DNA of 64,000 nucleotides from JALORV01 sp963702595 (GTDB taxonomy: Bacteria; Pseudomonadota; Gammaproteobacteria; Burkholderiales; Burkholderiaceae_F). Under the pieces are notes generated by a model, which saw nothing but the letters and a program-made list of their open reading frames with translations, was not told the DNA's origin and ran no database searches. The stretch is from positions 62,001 through 126,000 of the forward strand of contig CAVPDC010000015.1 in the NCBI GenBank assembly GCA_963702595.1. Reading direction: 5' to 3'. The position numbers were made by a program, and so were the translations under genes. Position 1 is the stretch's first letter. Each line of letters begins with the position of its first letter. Positions 7,735 through 17,997 of the stretch are shown piece after piece.

Positions 7735-10278
7735 TCAGCGCAGCCCGGCGCGCTCGAAGGCTTCGTCCTCGCTCCAGCGCGCGCCCTCGGCCTGCAGCGA
7801 CGCGATCGCCTCGTCGCTGAAGTGCGCACGCAGTGCAGCCAGCACGCTCTCACGAATCCGCATTTCGGGCGGGTGCATGTGGTGACCGCCCATGGCATAG
7901 GTCCGATCGGCGCAGCCGATCAGCCGCGCCGCCAGTTCCGGCTCCGCGCGGCGTTGCGCGAGCAGTGACAGCGACATTAGCAGCGCGAAAGCCGTGCCCA
8001 GCCCGCGCACCATCAATGCGCGACCGCTGCGGATCACCTCTTCAGCCTGCACCAGCTCGCCGCGCTCGAGCAATGCCGGCACCATGTTGCCGTAGGCATG
8101 CACGGCCGCGGCCGGTCGCCCGAGCGCGGCCGCGCGTTCGATCGCTTCGCGGCACAGGGCGATCGCGACCTCGCTGTTGCCGAGTTCGAATTCGGTGTCG
8201 GCGAGATTGCTGAGCGCGGGGATCGCGCCGAGCGCGCCGGCGGCACGCGCCAGCGCCACATGCTGCAGCCCGGCTTCGCGCGCAGGCCTCGAAGCGCCCG
8301 CCCTGGTCGTGGAACCATTCGAGCGACAACTGGCGGCGCGAACGCTGGCGCGTCGACCAGGCAGGGTCTTCAATCTGCGCGGCTTCGTCGAGGAAGCGCG
8401 CCAGCCTGCGCTTCGTCGACTACGTCGCGCGGTGCGCTGCCGAGCGAGCACAGCGCCTTGTACAGGCCCGCCGGGTCATCGAGCCCGCGGTACACCTGCA
8501 GCGCCCGCCAGGCCTCGTCGCGCCACTGCGAGGGATGCAGCAGCCGCAGCCGCGCCATCGCCGTGTACGCCATGCAGAACGCGCGGCCAGTGCCGGAGGT
8601 ACTGCGGCGTCGAGCCAGGCCGCGCCGTCCGGTAGTGCTCGGATCGCGTCGCCGAAGGGATCGAGTTCGACTCCACAGTGCGTTGCTCGAGGCGAGCAGC
8701 GCCAGCGCGGTCTCGCGTGCCGCGGGCCGACCCATGGCCCAGCGCAGTGCCGCGCGCAGGTTGTCCATCTCTGGCTCGAGCGCGAGCACCAGCAGATCGA
8801 ACCGCGGCGCATGGATGATTGCCGCGTCGAACTCGTCGAGCAGCGCGCGCATGGCCTCGGCACGGCGGCACTCCAGCTCGTCGAGTTCGCCGGCTGCGAC
8901 AGCTGATCGAGCGCGAAGGCGCGTGCGGATTCGAGCAGGCGGTAGCGCGGTTCGCCTTCGCCCTCGGCCACGACGAGCGACTTCTCAACCAGTGCACCGA
9001 GCCGGTCGAGCATCGACCAGGCGTCGCCGTCAGCATCGACACACGCGCTGCGCCAGCGCCAGGGAGAAGCCGCCAACGAATACCCCGAGTCGGCGGAACA
9101 CCTGCTGCTCGTTGGCGTCGAGCAGTGCGTGGCTCCACTCGAGCGTCGCGCGCAGCGTCTGCTGGCGCGCCGGTGCGTCGCGTGCGCCGGCGGTGAGCAC
9201 GCGCAGGCGTTCGTCGAGCCGGTCGCGCAGGCCGGTCAGGCCCAGCAGCGGAAGGCGTGCGGCGGCCAGCTCGATCGCCAGTGGCAGGCCGTCGAGTTCC
9301 CGGCAGATCTCGACCGCAGCGGCGAGGGTGTCCGGCTTCAGCGTGAAGCCGCGCTGCGCCGCGGCGCCGCGCGCAACAAAGAGCTGCAGCGCGCCGTACC
9401 GTGCCGCGCGTGCGACGTCTCTGCGCCGCATCGACGGGCGGCAGTGACAGCGGCTCCAGCCGCATCACCTGCTCGCGTGCCACGCGCAGCGGTGCCTGCG
9501 AGGTGGCCAGCAGGTGAACGCGCGGCGCGCGCAGGAGGATGGCCTCGGCGATCGTCGCGACCTCGGGCAGTACATGCTCGCAGTTGTCGAGCAGCACCAG
9601 CCGAGCCTGCTCGCGCAGCGCAGCGGCGATCGTCGCTGCGGGCGCCTGTCCCGGCGGCAGTTCGATCCCGAGGGCGGAAGCGATCGTCGCCGGCACGCGC
9701 GCCGGGTCGGTCACTGCCGCCAGTTCGACCCATTGCGCTCCGTCTTCGTAGTTCGTCTGGACCGCATGCGCCACGGCCAGGGCCAGCCGTGTCTTGCCGA
9801 TGCCGCCCGGCCCGGCAATCGTCACCAACGGGTGGGCGGCCAGCAGCGCGCTTGCCTCGGCCAGGTCTGCGTCGCGACCGATCAACGGCGGCAGTCGGTC
9901 CGGCAGAGCGCTCCGCGCCGCCGGCATCGACTGCGTCGCGCCGGCAGCGGAAGCGACCATCGCCGCGCCGTCGTTGTCGAGGTCGGCGATGAACTGGTAG
10001 CCGCGGCCCGGGATCGTCGCGATCGTTTGCGGCCCCAGCAGCTTGCGCAGCGCCGAGACCTGCACCTGCAGGTTGTTCTCCTCGACCACCAGCCCGGGCC
10101 ACACGGCGTCGAGCAGTTCGTCCTTGGTGACGATGCGATCGCGGCTCCGCACCAGCACCAGCAGCACGTCGATCGCGCGTGCGCCGAGCTTCGACGGTTC
10201 GCCGTCGACGTGCAGCAGCCGCCGCGTCGGATCGAGCTGGAAGCGGCCGAAGCGGATTTCGGCGACGTCGGGATTCAC
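7735..10278 (-). pseudogene. winged-helix/ATPase/TPR regulator, interrupted by about seven frameshifts
   Basis: One gene is visible, broken over several frames. Residues 1-105 form an OmpR/CadC-type winged helix (FGRFQLDPTRRLLHVDG, WPGLVVEENNLQVQVSALR, IATIPGRGYQF). An NB-ARC-like ATPase follows, with Walker A GPGGIGKT and Walker B RLVLLDNCEHV, then a helical TPR-like half. The frame shifts near 9425, 9040, 8897, 8675, 8587, 8407 and 8285. Between shifts the protein reads cleanly without stops (for example ELDGLPLAIELAAARLPLL, then LVEKSLVVAEGEGEPRYRLL). Such proteins are signal-responsive ATPase transcription factors. It is divergent from the small gene at 10418 and the TPR gene at 10698, which it may control. 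The lesions are recent decay or sequence error. Confidence 0.82.
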
Positions 10279-10417
10279 GGAATTGACGAGGGGCGGACTC
10301 GGGCGTCGAGCTTACTGCAGCGGGTCGCTTCAGAACGTTTCAGGCGCCGCCAAGGACCTGAGCCCGCACCGTGACGACGATAGCGGTCCCTGCCAACGAA
10401 CCGAACCGGAGGTCACG

Positions 10418-10645
10418 ATGTACCCCTCGATCACCCCACCGCTGCGGGATGCTTCTCTTGCCGTGCGCGGCGTCGCGGCTCTGGCCGCACTGCTCACTTC
10501 GATTGGTGCCGTCGGCACGATCGACGCGATGGCACTGCACTACGCGTTGCACGCCGCCGCGCCGGAATCAATGGTGGCGCGGGCCGGGCATCCGGCCCGA
10601 TGCGGTGCGCCATCCACGCCGCCCGCTGCAGCGCAGCCGTCGTGA
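10418..10645 (+). CDS. small single-pass membrane or secreted protein, unknown function
   Basis: A 75-aa protein with a Shine-Dalgarno (CCGGAGG) six bases before its ATG. It has one hydrophobic segment (VRGVAALAALLTSIGAVGTI, about residues 20-39) and a Pro/Ala-rich, cationic C-terminus with one Cys. I recognise no family. It lies between the broken winged-helix regulator (divergent) and the TPR protein gene, which begins 52 bases after its stop, so it is probably co-transcribed with the latter. Confidence 0.55.
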   Translation: MYPSITPPLRDASLAVRGVAALAALLTSIGAVGTIDAMALHYALHAAAPESMVARAGHPARCGAPSTPPAAAQPS

Positions 10646-10697
10646 CCCGGCGCGCAACGGATCCATTTCATCCACTCAATTTCAACAGGAGATTCCC

Positions 10698-12044
10698 ATG
10701 CTTCACGATCATCGCGGTCTCGCCGTCTCGACCGACAGCGCGCAGGCGCTCGAGCACTTCGAGTCGGCCCTGCAGCAGTTCCACACCTACCGCGGCGACC
10801 CCATCGCCACGCTCGACAGGCGCTGGCGGCTGACGAGGATTTCATCCTCGCGCACCTGGCCAAGGCGTTCCTCTTCGTCACGACCAGCGAAGGCCGCCAC
10901 GCGCCGCTGGCGCGCGCGGCCGTGGACCGCGCTGCCGCCGTGGGTGGCCGCGCCAACCCGCGCGAACGTGCGTTGACCGCGGCGGCCCGGCAACTGGTCG
11001 ACGGCCAGTGGCACGAGGCGTGCCGCCGCTTCGACGCGGTCCTGCGCGAGTGGCCGCGCGACGCGTTGACGCTCCAGACAGCGCACCTGATGGATTTCTA
11101 CCGCGGCGACGCGCTCAATCTGCGCAACCGCATCTCGCGCGTGCTGCCGGCATGGAGCGCCTCGCTGCCCGGCTACTCCTACGTGCTGGGCATGCACGCC
11201 TTTGGGCTCGAGGAGTGCAACCAGTACGCCGAGGCAGAGGCCACCGGCCGGCGCGCGCTCGACCTTGTGCCGGCCGATGGCTGGGCCGTGCATGCGGTCA
11301 CCCACGTGATGGAAATGCAGGGTCGCATCGACGAAGGCATCGGCTGGCTGACGTCGCGACAGGCCGACTGGGCCACCGACGACAATGCGTTCGCCCCGCA
11401 CAACTGGTGGCACCTGGCGCTGTTCCACATGGACCGCGGCGACTTCGACGCTGCACTCGACCTGTTCGATCGCAAGCTCGACGGGCCGCAGGCCGACGTC
11501 GTGCTGGTCCTGGTCGACTGCGTTGCCCTGCTGTGGCGGCTGCAGCTCGAGGGCGTCAACGTTGGTGACCGCTTCGAGCGGATGGCCGATCGCTGGCAGG
11601 CCAAGGCCGCCGACGAGCGCAGCTACTACGCGTTCAACGACCTGCACGCGATGATGAGCTTCGCGGCGACCGGCCGCACGGCCGAGAGCGAACGACTGCT
11701 CGCCGAAATGCGGGCCACCGCGGACGGCGGCGTTGGAGCTAACCGGGCGATGACGCTGCGACATCGGACTGCCGCTGGCCGAAGGCATGCTGGCGTTCGC
11801 GCAGGGCCGGCCGGCACCGGCGATCGACCGCATCGAAGCGGTGCGCGACAGCGCCAACGGCTTCGGTGGCAGCCACGCGCAGCGCGACCTGCTGACGCTG
11901 ACGTTGATCGCGGCCGCGATCAGCGCCGGTGACCTGCCACGGGCGCGACACCTGCTGGCCGAACGCCAGGTGCACAAGCCGACCGCCTGGAGTGCGCGGC
12001 TGGCCGCCCGCATCGAAGCGGCGGCCCTGCGCGCCGCGGCGTAG
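10698..12044 (+). pseudogene. TPR protein (TTC38/StaR-like family), two frameshifts
   Basis: A tetratricopeptide protein of about 448 aa when read through. The ATG at 10698 follows AGGAGATT. The frame is lost near 10819 (a base seems missing before GCGCTGGCGGCTGACGAG) and again near 11745 (an extra base or two missing in ACGCTGCGACATC). The two shifts compensate, so the final stop at 12044 is in the starting frame. The core reads ALTAAARQLVDGQWHEACRR, ALTLQTAHLMDFYRG, SYVLGMHAFGLEEC and AVHAVTHVMEMQGR, which matches the TTC38-like TPR family. It lies beside the winged-helix ATPase regulator and may be its partner or target. Function is unknown. Confidence 0.8.
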
Positions 12045-12059
12045 CCGGATCCGGGGCGA

Positions 12060-12088
12060 CTCCTGCGGGCCTGATTCACCCGCAGGAG
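12060..12088 (+). terminator. stem-loop after the TPR gene
   Basis: A perfect 10-bp stem (CTCCTGCGGG pairing with CCCGCAGGAG) with a 9-nt loop starts 15 bases after the TPR gene stop. No T tract follows, so it may need Rho or act as an mRNA 3' stabiliser. Confidence 0.5.
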
Positions 12089-12286
12089 CCCGCGAGTCCG
12101 CCCTCACCTGTGACGCGGTTGAGATGCAGCGCACATAACCGATGCAGTGGCTTCCGCAACCGCAATCCCGGTCGAGCAGATCGACGGCACGGTCCAGGGC
12201 TTCGCCCGCGGGATATCCGCTAAATTGGGCACTACTGGTTCGCAGCCGTCGCCGTATGGCCGGGGACACGCCGCTGGAGGAAACCC

Positions 12287-12637
12287 ATGAACGCTCGACT
12301 GCTCGTCTCACTCCTGCCTGTACTTGTACTTTTCTTCGGAAGCGCTGTCGAAGCGCAGCGCGTCGGCGGGGTCGGCGACCGACCCGGTGTTCGGAACCCC
12401 GCCGGAGGCGTGAACCAGGGACAGCCCCCGGGCGAGTATGTGGTCGACTCGGTCGACAACTACAACCGGACCATACGTCTGCGCGCTGCGGATGGCTCGA
12501 CGAGGGACGTTGTTGTCCCCGACGGGGTCTACGACGTGTCGAAGCTCAAAGGTGGTGACAAGGTCCAGGTCAATTTTCTCGAGCCCGATGGGCAGGGCGG
12601 CAAGCTGAGCGCGGGCAATATCTGGCCGGTCAAGTAG
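12287..12637 (+). CDS. small secreted protein, unknown function
   Basis: A 116-aa protein with a clear signal peptide (MNARLLVSLLPVLVLFFGSA, cleavage after VEA). A good Shine-Dalgarno (GGAGG) precedes the ATG. The mature part begins Gly/Pro-rich, then folds as a short beta domain (GEYVVDSVDNYNRTIRL, DVVVPDGVYDVSKLKGGDKV, VNFLEP) like the small periplasmic OB/SH3-like proteins with a 'property depends on the medium' repeat of beta strands. I do not recognise a named family. It is a single gene. Confidence 0.72.
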   Translation: MNARLLVSLLPVLVLFFGSAVEAQRVGGVGDRPGVRNPAGGVNQGQPPGEYVVDSVDNYNRTIRLRAADGSTRDVVVPDGVYDVSKLKGGDKVQVNFLEPDGQGGKLSAGNIWPVK

Positions 12638-12929
12638 CCGCGCGGAACTCCTCGCCAAGCGGCCGGGGCAGCATCCAGCCGCGCCTGACTCGCCACAAAA
12701 CGGTCGCGTGCGTCGTCGCGTGGGACGCGGCGCTCACTGCCTCCCGCCGCACAGCGCGGTTCCCACTTCGCCAGCGCGCCTCCGGCCACGCCGGCATCGT
12801 GTCCGCAATGCGTCCAAACGAACGGCTCTCCCGACGCATTGCCCGGTTCCGCCGCGTTACGCCCCGCGTCGGGCGACAACTCGGTAAAAACCATACGGTC
12901 CACATAGTATACTAGTCAGTCTACTTTTC
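12638..12929. other. intergenic region upstream of the TetR/RND operon
   Basis: No gene is supported. Frames on the minus strand at 12630-12905 have no recognisable content. The last 30 bases are AT-rich (CATAGTATACTAGTCAGTC), unlike the surroundings, and probably hold the promoter of the TetR gene. Confidence 0.4.
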
Positions 12930-12945
12930 AATCAAACGCTTGATT
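12930..12945 (+). promoter_or_regulatory. inverted repeat, likely TetR operator
   Basis: AATCAA-N4-TTGATT is a 16-bp inverted repeat 24 bases before the ATG of the TetR-family gene. It is just downstream of an AT-rich promoter-like stretch (AGTATACTAGT). TetR-family repressors of efflux operons usually bind such a site next to their own start. The assignment rests on position and symmetry only. Confidence 0.55.
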
Positions 12946-12968
12946 CATGTGCTACATTGCACCGCACG

Positions 12969-13730
12969 ATGAATACAGCAACCAATCTTCCCCTCGGTCC
13001 ACTCAACCCCCGGGAGCCCGCCCAGTCCCGTTTGCCTGAGACGAACGCCGAGCGGGCCGTCGACCGCGGCGTGCTCGCGCGCGAACATCTGGTTGCGGCC
13101 GCAACCCGGATCTTCGCGGCCAAGGGCTATGCGGCCGCCACGACGCGCGAAATCTGCGAGGCCGCCGGCGCCAACGTCGCCGCGATCCACTACTACTTCG
13201 GTGACAAGGAAGGCCTGTATCGCGCGGTGCTGATGCGGCCGATCACGGAGATGGCCGACGCCTTCGGCCGCTTCGATGAGCCGGCACTGAGCTTCGAAGA
13301 GTCGATGCGGATGTTTCTCGGTCCGTTTCTCGGCGACCTCTCGCGTTCCGATGACTGCAGCGACGGGATCGACGCCCAGGTCATGCGCGTGCATCTGCGC
13401 GAGATGATCGATCCGTCGAAGGTGTTCCAGGAAGTCATCGAGCAGATCGTCGTGCCGGCCCACAACGCGCTGGCGAACGTGATCGCGCGCCACTGCGGGC
13501 TGAAGCAGGCCGATGCCGACATACACCAGCTTGCCTTCGCGCTGGTCGCGATGGCCCATGACTACTGCATGTCCCGCGAGTTCATGAAGATGCTCGCGCC
13601 CGACGTGCTCAACCAGCCGCAGGCGAAGGACAGGATCCTTGATCGCCTCGTCGGCTACAGCGGTGCGCTGCTCGACCACGAAATCGGACGGCGCCGAATC
13701 ACGCCAGCCACGGAGCGACCCTCCCGATGA
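12969..13730 (+). CDS. TetR/AcrR family regulator with CecR-like C-terminal domain
   Basis: A 253-aa repressor from the ATG at 12969. The helix-turn-helix (TRIFAAKGYAAATTREICEAAGANVAAIHYYFGDKEGLYRAVL, given here in parts: FAAKGYAAATTREIC and NVAAIHYYFGDKEGLY) is at about residues 40-85. The longer C-terminal ligand domain resembles the CecR/YbiH (DUF1956) type: a segment MFLGPFLG, then EVIEQIVVPAHNALANVI. It is the first gene of the efflux operon and its stop overlaps the adaptor start, so it probably represses its own operon through the site at 12930-12945. The inducer is unknown. Confidence 0.9.
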   Translation: MNTATNLPLGPLNPREPAQSRLPETNAERAVDRGVLAREHLVAAATRIFAAKGYAAATTREICEAAGANVAAIHYYFGDKEGLYRAVLMRPITEMADAFGRFDEPALSFEESMRMFLGPFLGDLSRSDDCSDGIDAQVMRVHLREMIDPSKVFQEVIEQIVVPAHNALANVIARHCGLKQADADIHQLAFALVAMAHDYCMSREFMKMLAPDVLNQPQAKDRILDRLVGYSGALLDHEIGRRRITPATERPSR

Positions 13731-14881
13731 ATCCGACGATCGTGCGCACCCTTCGCCGTGCGCTGACTCCCGCCGCGACCGGTGTGCTACTTGCCGCCTC
13801 GTTGCTCATTGTCGGCTGCGGCAAGGACGCCGACGTTGGTGTGAAGGCTGACGCCAAGGCCGCGACTGCGCGCCCTGCGCTCACCGTGGCGCTGGCCACG
13901 CCGGAACGCATCGATTGGCCGCAGACGCTGGCCGCCAACGGCAACATCGTGGCCTGGCAGGAAGCTGTCATCGGCGCCGAGCTGTCGGGACTGCGCCTGA
14001 CCGAGGTGCTGGTCAATGTAGGCGACCTCGTCAAGCGCGGTCAGCCGCTCGCGAAGATCGCGACCGACGCGGTATTGGCCGACCTCGCGCAGGCACGCGC
14101 GTCAGTGACCGAGGCCGAGGCAGCACTCGCCGAGGCAAAAGCCAACGCGGACCGTTCGAAGCAGCTGCAGTCGCAGGGCTTCATCAGTTCGCAGGCGACG
14201 ATCCAGGTCCTCACCGCAGAACAGACCACTGCGGCGCGCCTGGCCGCGGCACGCGCGCGTGTGCAGGCCGAGGAAGTGCGGCTGGCGCAGGCGCGGATCG
14301 TCGCGCCTGACGATGGCGTGATTTCCGCCCGCACCGCCACCGTCGGTTCGCTGACGCAGCCGAACCAGGAACTTTTCCGTCTCATTCGCGGCGGTCGTCT
14401 CGAGTGGCGCGCCGAAGTCACCGGCACCGAGCTCACGAAACTCGCGCCAGGAATGCGGGCCACGCTCATCACAGCCAACGGCGACAAAATCGATGGCACC
14501 GTGCGAGCGGTCGCGCCGTCGGTCGACCCGGCGACACGCAACGGCATCGTGTACGTCGATCTCCCGGCCAGCAGCGCCGTACGCGCCGGCACGTTTGCCC
14601 GCGGCGAGTTCGAGCTCGGTCGCGGCGGCGCGTTGACCCTGCCGCAGAGCGCCGTGGTCCTGCGCGACGGCTTCGCGTACGTGTTCCTGGTCAGCGCCGA
14701 CAACAAGGTCGTGCAGTCCAAGGTCGAAGTCGGCCGGCGACTCGGTGACCGTATCGAAATCGTCGCCGGACTGCCCCCGTCCGTGCGCGTGGTCGAGACC
14801 GGCGGCGGCTTCCTGGCCGACGGTGACACCGTCCGTGTCGTCGAGACCGCGACAGCGCAGGTCAAGTCGGCCCAGAAGTAA
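13727..14881 (+). CDS. RND efflux periplasmic adaptor (membrane fusion lipoprotein)
   Basis: A 384-aa HlyD/AcrA-type adaptor. The N-terminus has a lipoprotein signal (LLIVGC, Cys 31), so it is probably anchored in the inner membrane. The lipoyl half-motifs flank a coiled hairpin (DLAQARASVTEAEAALAEAK ... QSQGFISSQATIQV ... ARARVQAEEVRLAQARIVAP), followed by DGVISARTATVGSLTQPNQE and beta-barrel and membrane-proximal domains. Its ATG overlaps the TetR stop (ATGA), and the RND permease follows after 8 bases. It links the permease to an outer-membrane factor, which is not encoded in the window. Confidence 0.93.
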   Translation: MNPTIVRTLRRALTPAATGVLLAASLLIVGCGKDADVGVKADAKAATARPALTVALATPERIDWPQTLAANGNIVAWQEAVIGAELSGLRLTEVLVNVGDLVKRGQPLAKIATDAVLADLAQARASVTEAEAALAEAKANADRSKQLQSQGFISSQATIQVLTAEQTTAARLAAARARVQAEEVRLAQARIVAPDDGVISARTATVGSLTQPNQELFRLIRGGRLEWRAEVTGTELTKLAPGMRATLITANGDKIDGTVRAVAPSVDPATRNGIVYVDLPASSAVRAGTFARGEFELGRGGALTLPQSAVVLRDGFAYVFLVSADNKVVQSKVEVGRRLGDRIEIVAGLPPSVRVVETGGGFLADGDTVRVVETATAQVKSAQK

Positions 14882-14889
14882 AGACTGCC

Positions 14890-17800
14890 ATGGCCATCAA
14901 CGTTTCTTCGTGGTCGATCCGCAATCCGATCCCATCGATCCTGCTGTTCGTGATGCTCACGCTGATCGGCATCGCCGGCTTCAAGGCGATGAAGATCCAG
15001 CAGTTCCCGGACATTGACCTGCCGACCGTAACCGTCGTCGCATCGCTGCCCGGTGCCGCGCCGGCGCAGATGGAAACCGAAGTCGCGCGCAAGATCGAGA
15101 ACTCGATCGCAACGCTGCAGGGAATCAAGCACGTCTACACGAAAGTGCAGGACGGCACTGTGACGATCACGGTCGAGTTCCGGCTCGAGAAGCCGACACA
15201 GGAGGCGGTCGACGACGTACGCGACGCCGTGACCCGCATCCGTTCCGACCTGCCGGGCGACCTGCGCGACCCGATCATCTCGAAGATGAATCTGTCCGGA
15301 GCGCCGATCCTGACCTATACGGTCGCGTCGGACCGCCTCGACGATGAAGCGCTGTCCTGGTTCGTCGACAACACGGTCACCAAGAGCGTGCTCGCGGTGC
15401 GCGGCGTCGGCGCGGTGGCACGCGTCGGCGGCGTCGATCGCGAGATCCGCGTCGAACTCGATCCGGCCCGTCTGCTGGCGCTCAATGCCTCCGCGGCGGA
15501 CATCTCGCGCCAGCTGCGGCAGATCCAGCAGGAAGCGTCGGGAGGGCGCGCCGACATCGGCGGCGCCGAACAGTCGGTGCGCACGATCGGCACGGTGTCA
15601 TCGGCCTACGAACTTGCGGCGATGGACATCGCGCTGTCCGACGGCCGCCGCATCCGACTCGACCAGGTGGCGAACGTGAGCGACACGGTGGCCGAGCAGC
15701 GCTCGGCGGCGCTGCTCAATGGCCGGCCGGTGGTCGGCTTCGAGATCACGCGCTCCCGCGGCGCCGGCGAGATCGACGTCACCGACGGCGTGCGCGCCCA
15801 GCTGGCCAAGCTGCAGGCCGAGCACCCGCACATCCGCATCACCGAAGCGTTCAACTTCGTCGATCCGGTCCAGGAGAACTTCGACGGTTCGATGTGGCTG
15901 TTGATCGAGGGTGCGCTGCTCGCGGTACTCGTCGTATGGCTCTTCCTGCGCGACTGGCGCGCGACGCTCGTGTCGGCGGCGGCGCTGCCGCTTTCGATCC
16001 TGCCGACCTTTGGCGCGATGTACCTGATGGGCTTCTCGCTGAACGTCATCACGCTGCTCAGCCTTTCGCTGGTGGTCGGCATCCTGGTCGACGACGCGAT
16101 CGTCGAGATCGAGAACATCGTGCGCCACATGCGCATGGGCAAGACGCCGTTCCAGGCGGCGATGGAAGCCGCCGACGAGATCGGGCTCGCGGTGATTGCG
16201 ACCAGCTTCACGCTGATCGCCGTGTTCCTGCCGACCGCCTTCATGAGCGGCGTGCCAGGCAAGTTCTTCGTCCAGTTCGGCTGGACGGCGGCGATCGCGG
16301 TGTTCTTCTCCCTCGTCGTGGCACGCATGCTGACGCCGATGATGGCCGCCTACATCCTGCACAAGCCGGCCAAGGACCATGGCGAACCCCGCTGGCTTCA
16401 GATCTACCTGCGCTGGGCGCAGTGGTGCCTGAAGCATCGCGTCGCAACCGTGCTCGGCGCATCGGTCTTCTTCTTCGGCTCGTTCGCGCTGGTGCCGCTG
16501 CTGCCGACGGGCTTCATTCCGCCGGACGACCTGTCACAGACGCAGGTCTACATCACGCTGCCCCCGGGCAGCACATTCAAGCAGACGCTGGCTGCCGCCG
16601 AGCAGGCGCGTGTGATCGTCGAGAAGAACCCGCATGTGAAGCTTGTCTACACCGCGGTCGGCGGTGGCGCGGCGGGCTCCAACCCGTTCGAGCCGCGCGG
16701 CGCCGCCGAGGCGCGCAAGGCCACGCTCACGATCAACATGACGCCGCGCGGCGAGCGGCGTGGCACCAGCAAGCAAGCCATCGAAGGCGAACTGCGCGCG
16801 GCGCTGACTCAGTTGCCCGGCGCCCGCATCACCGTGGGGCTCGCCGGCGCGCAGGAAAAGTATGTGCTGGTGCTGGCGGGAGAAAACGGCGCCGTGCTCG
16901 CCGAGCACGCACGCAAGGTCGAGCGTGAACTGCGCACGATCCCCGGCATCGGCGGCGTGACGACCAGCGCGAGCCTGGTACGACCCGAACTCGTCGTGCG
17001 GCCGGACTTTGCGCGGGCGGCCGATCTCGGCGTGACGTCGGCGGCAATCGCCGACACGCTGCGCGTGGCCACCGCCGGCGACTACGACCAGGGGCTCGCC
17101 AAGCTCAATCTCTCGCAGCGGCAGATCCCGATCGTCGTGAAGCTGCCGCCGGATGCGCGGCAGGACCTGAGCCTCATCGAGCGCCTGCCGGTGCCCGGGA
17201 AAAATGGCTCGGTGATGCTCGGCAACGTGGCCAAGCTGTCGATCGACGGCGGTCCGGCGGAGATCGACCGCTACGACCGCCTGCGCAACATCAACTTCGA
17301 GATCGAACTGAACGGCCAGCCGCTTGGTGAGGTCGAGAAGCAGACACTCGCGCTGCCGAGTCTTCAGCAACTGCCGCCGGGCGTCATCCAGACCACGATC
17401 GGTGACGCGGAAGCGATGAATGAACTCTTCGCGAGCTTCGGCCTCGCGATGCTGACCGGTGTGCTGTGCATCTACATCGTGCTGGTGCTGCTGTTCAAGG
17501 ACTTCGTGCAGCCGGCGACAATCCTGGTGGCGCTCGTGCTGTCGATTCCGGGCGCGTTCCTCGCCCTGTTCGTCACACAGTCGGCGCTGTCGATGCCGTC
17601 GATGATCGGGCTCATCATGCTGATGGGCATTGCGACTAAGAACTCGATCCTGCTGATCGACTACGTGATCCTCGCGCGGCGCGATCACGGCCTGTCGCGC
17701 TGGGAAGCGATCGTCGACGCCTGCCGCAAGCGCGCGCGCCCGATCGTGATGACGACCGTGGCGATGGGTGCTGGCATGATGCCCGTCGCGATCGGCCTCG

Positions 17801-17997
17801 GTACCGACCCGAGCTTTCGGGCGCCGATGGCGATCGTCGTTATCGGCGGCCTGATCACGTCGACCTTCCTCAGCCTGCTCGTGGTGCCGGTCGTGTTCAC
17901 CTATGTCGATGACGCGCTGGCGTGGCTGCGCGGCCGCTTCTCGCGGGCGAAGCCCGCTGCCATGTCACCAGCACCGCACGGGGCAGGAGCCGAATGA
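14890..17997 (+). CDS. RND family efflux permease (HAE-1/AcrB type)
   Basis: A 1035-aa inner-membrane proton/drug antiporter of full length. The N-terminus reads SSWSIRNPIPSILLFVMLTLIG, then GFKAMKIQQFPDIDLPTVTV. TM4 carries the proton-relay acidic pair VVGILVDDAIVEIENIVRHM. A TM10-11 block (MLMGIATKNSILLIDY) carries the usual Lys/Asn. Two large periplasmic loops are present. It follows the adaptor directly and overlaps the hydrolase gene downstream. The outer-membrane channel must come from elsewhere in the genome. The substrate is not predictable from sequence. Confidence 0.95.
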   Translation: MAINVSSWSIRNPIPSILLFVMLTLIGIAGFKAMKIQQFPDIDLPTVTVVASLPGAAPAQMETEVARKIENSIATLQGIKHVYTKVQDGTVTITVEFRLEKPTQEAVDDVRDAVTRIRSDLPGDLRDPIISKMNLSGAPILTYTVASDRLDDEALSWFVDNTVTKSVLAVRGVGAVARVGGVDREIRVELDPARLLALNASAADISRQLRQIQQEASGGRADIGGAEQSVRTIGTVSSAYELAAMDIALSDGRRIRLDQVANVSDTVAEQRSAALLNGRPVVGFEITRSRGAGEIDVTDGVRAQLAKLQAEHPHIRITEAFNFVDPVQENFDGSMWLLIEGALLAVLVVWLFLRDWRATLVSAAALPLSILPTFGAMYLMGFSLNVITLLSLSLVVGILVDDAIVEIENIVRHMRMGKTPFQAAMEAADEIGLAVIATSFTLIAVFLPTAFMSGVPGKFFVQFGWTAAIAVFFSLVVARMLTPMMAAYILHKPAKDHGEPRWLQIYLRWAQWCLKHRVATVLGASVFFFGSFALVPLLPTGFIPPDDLSQTQVYITLPPGSTFKQTLAAAEQARVIVEKNPHVKLVYTAVGGGAAGSNPFEPRGAAEARKATLTINMTPRGERRGTSKQAIEGELRAALTQLPGARITVGLAGAQEKYVLVLAGENGAVLAEHARKVERELRTIPGIGGVTTSASLVRPELVVRPDFARAADLGVTSAAIADTLRVATAGDYDQGLAKLNLSQRQIPIVVKLPPDARQDLSLIERLPVPGKNGSVMLGNVAKLSIDGGPAEIDRYDRLRNINFEIELNGQPLGEVEKQTLALPSLQQLPPGVIQTTIGDAEAMNELFASFGLAMLTGVLCIYIVLVLLFKDFVQPATILVALVLSIPGAFLALFVTQSALSMPSMIGLIMLMGIATKNSILLIDYVILARRDHGLSRWEAIVDACRKRARPIVMTTVAMGAGMMPVAIGLGTDPSFRAPMAIVVIGGLITSTFLSLLVVPVVFTYVDDALAWLRGRFSRAKPAAMSPAPHGAGAE

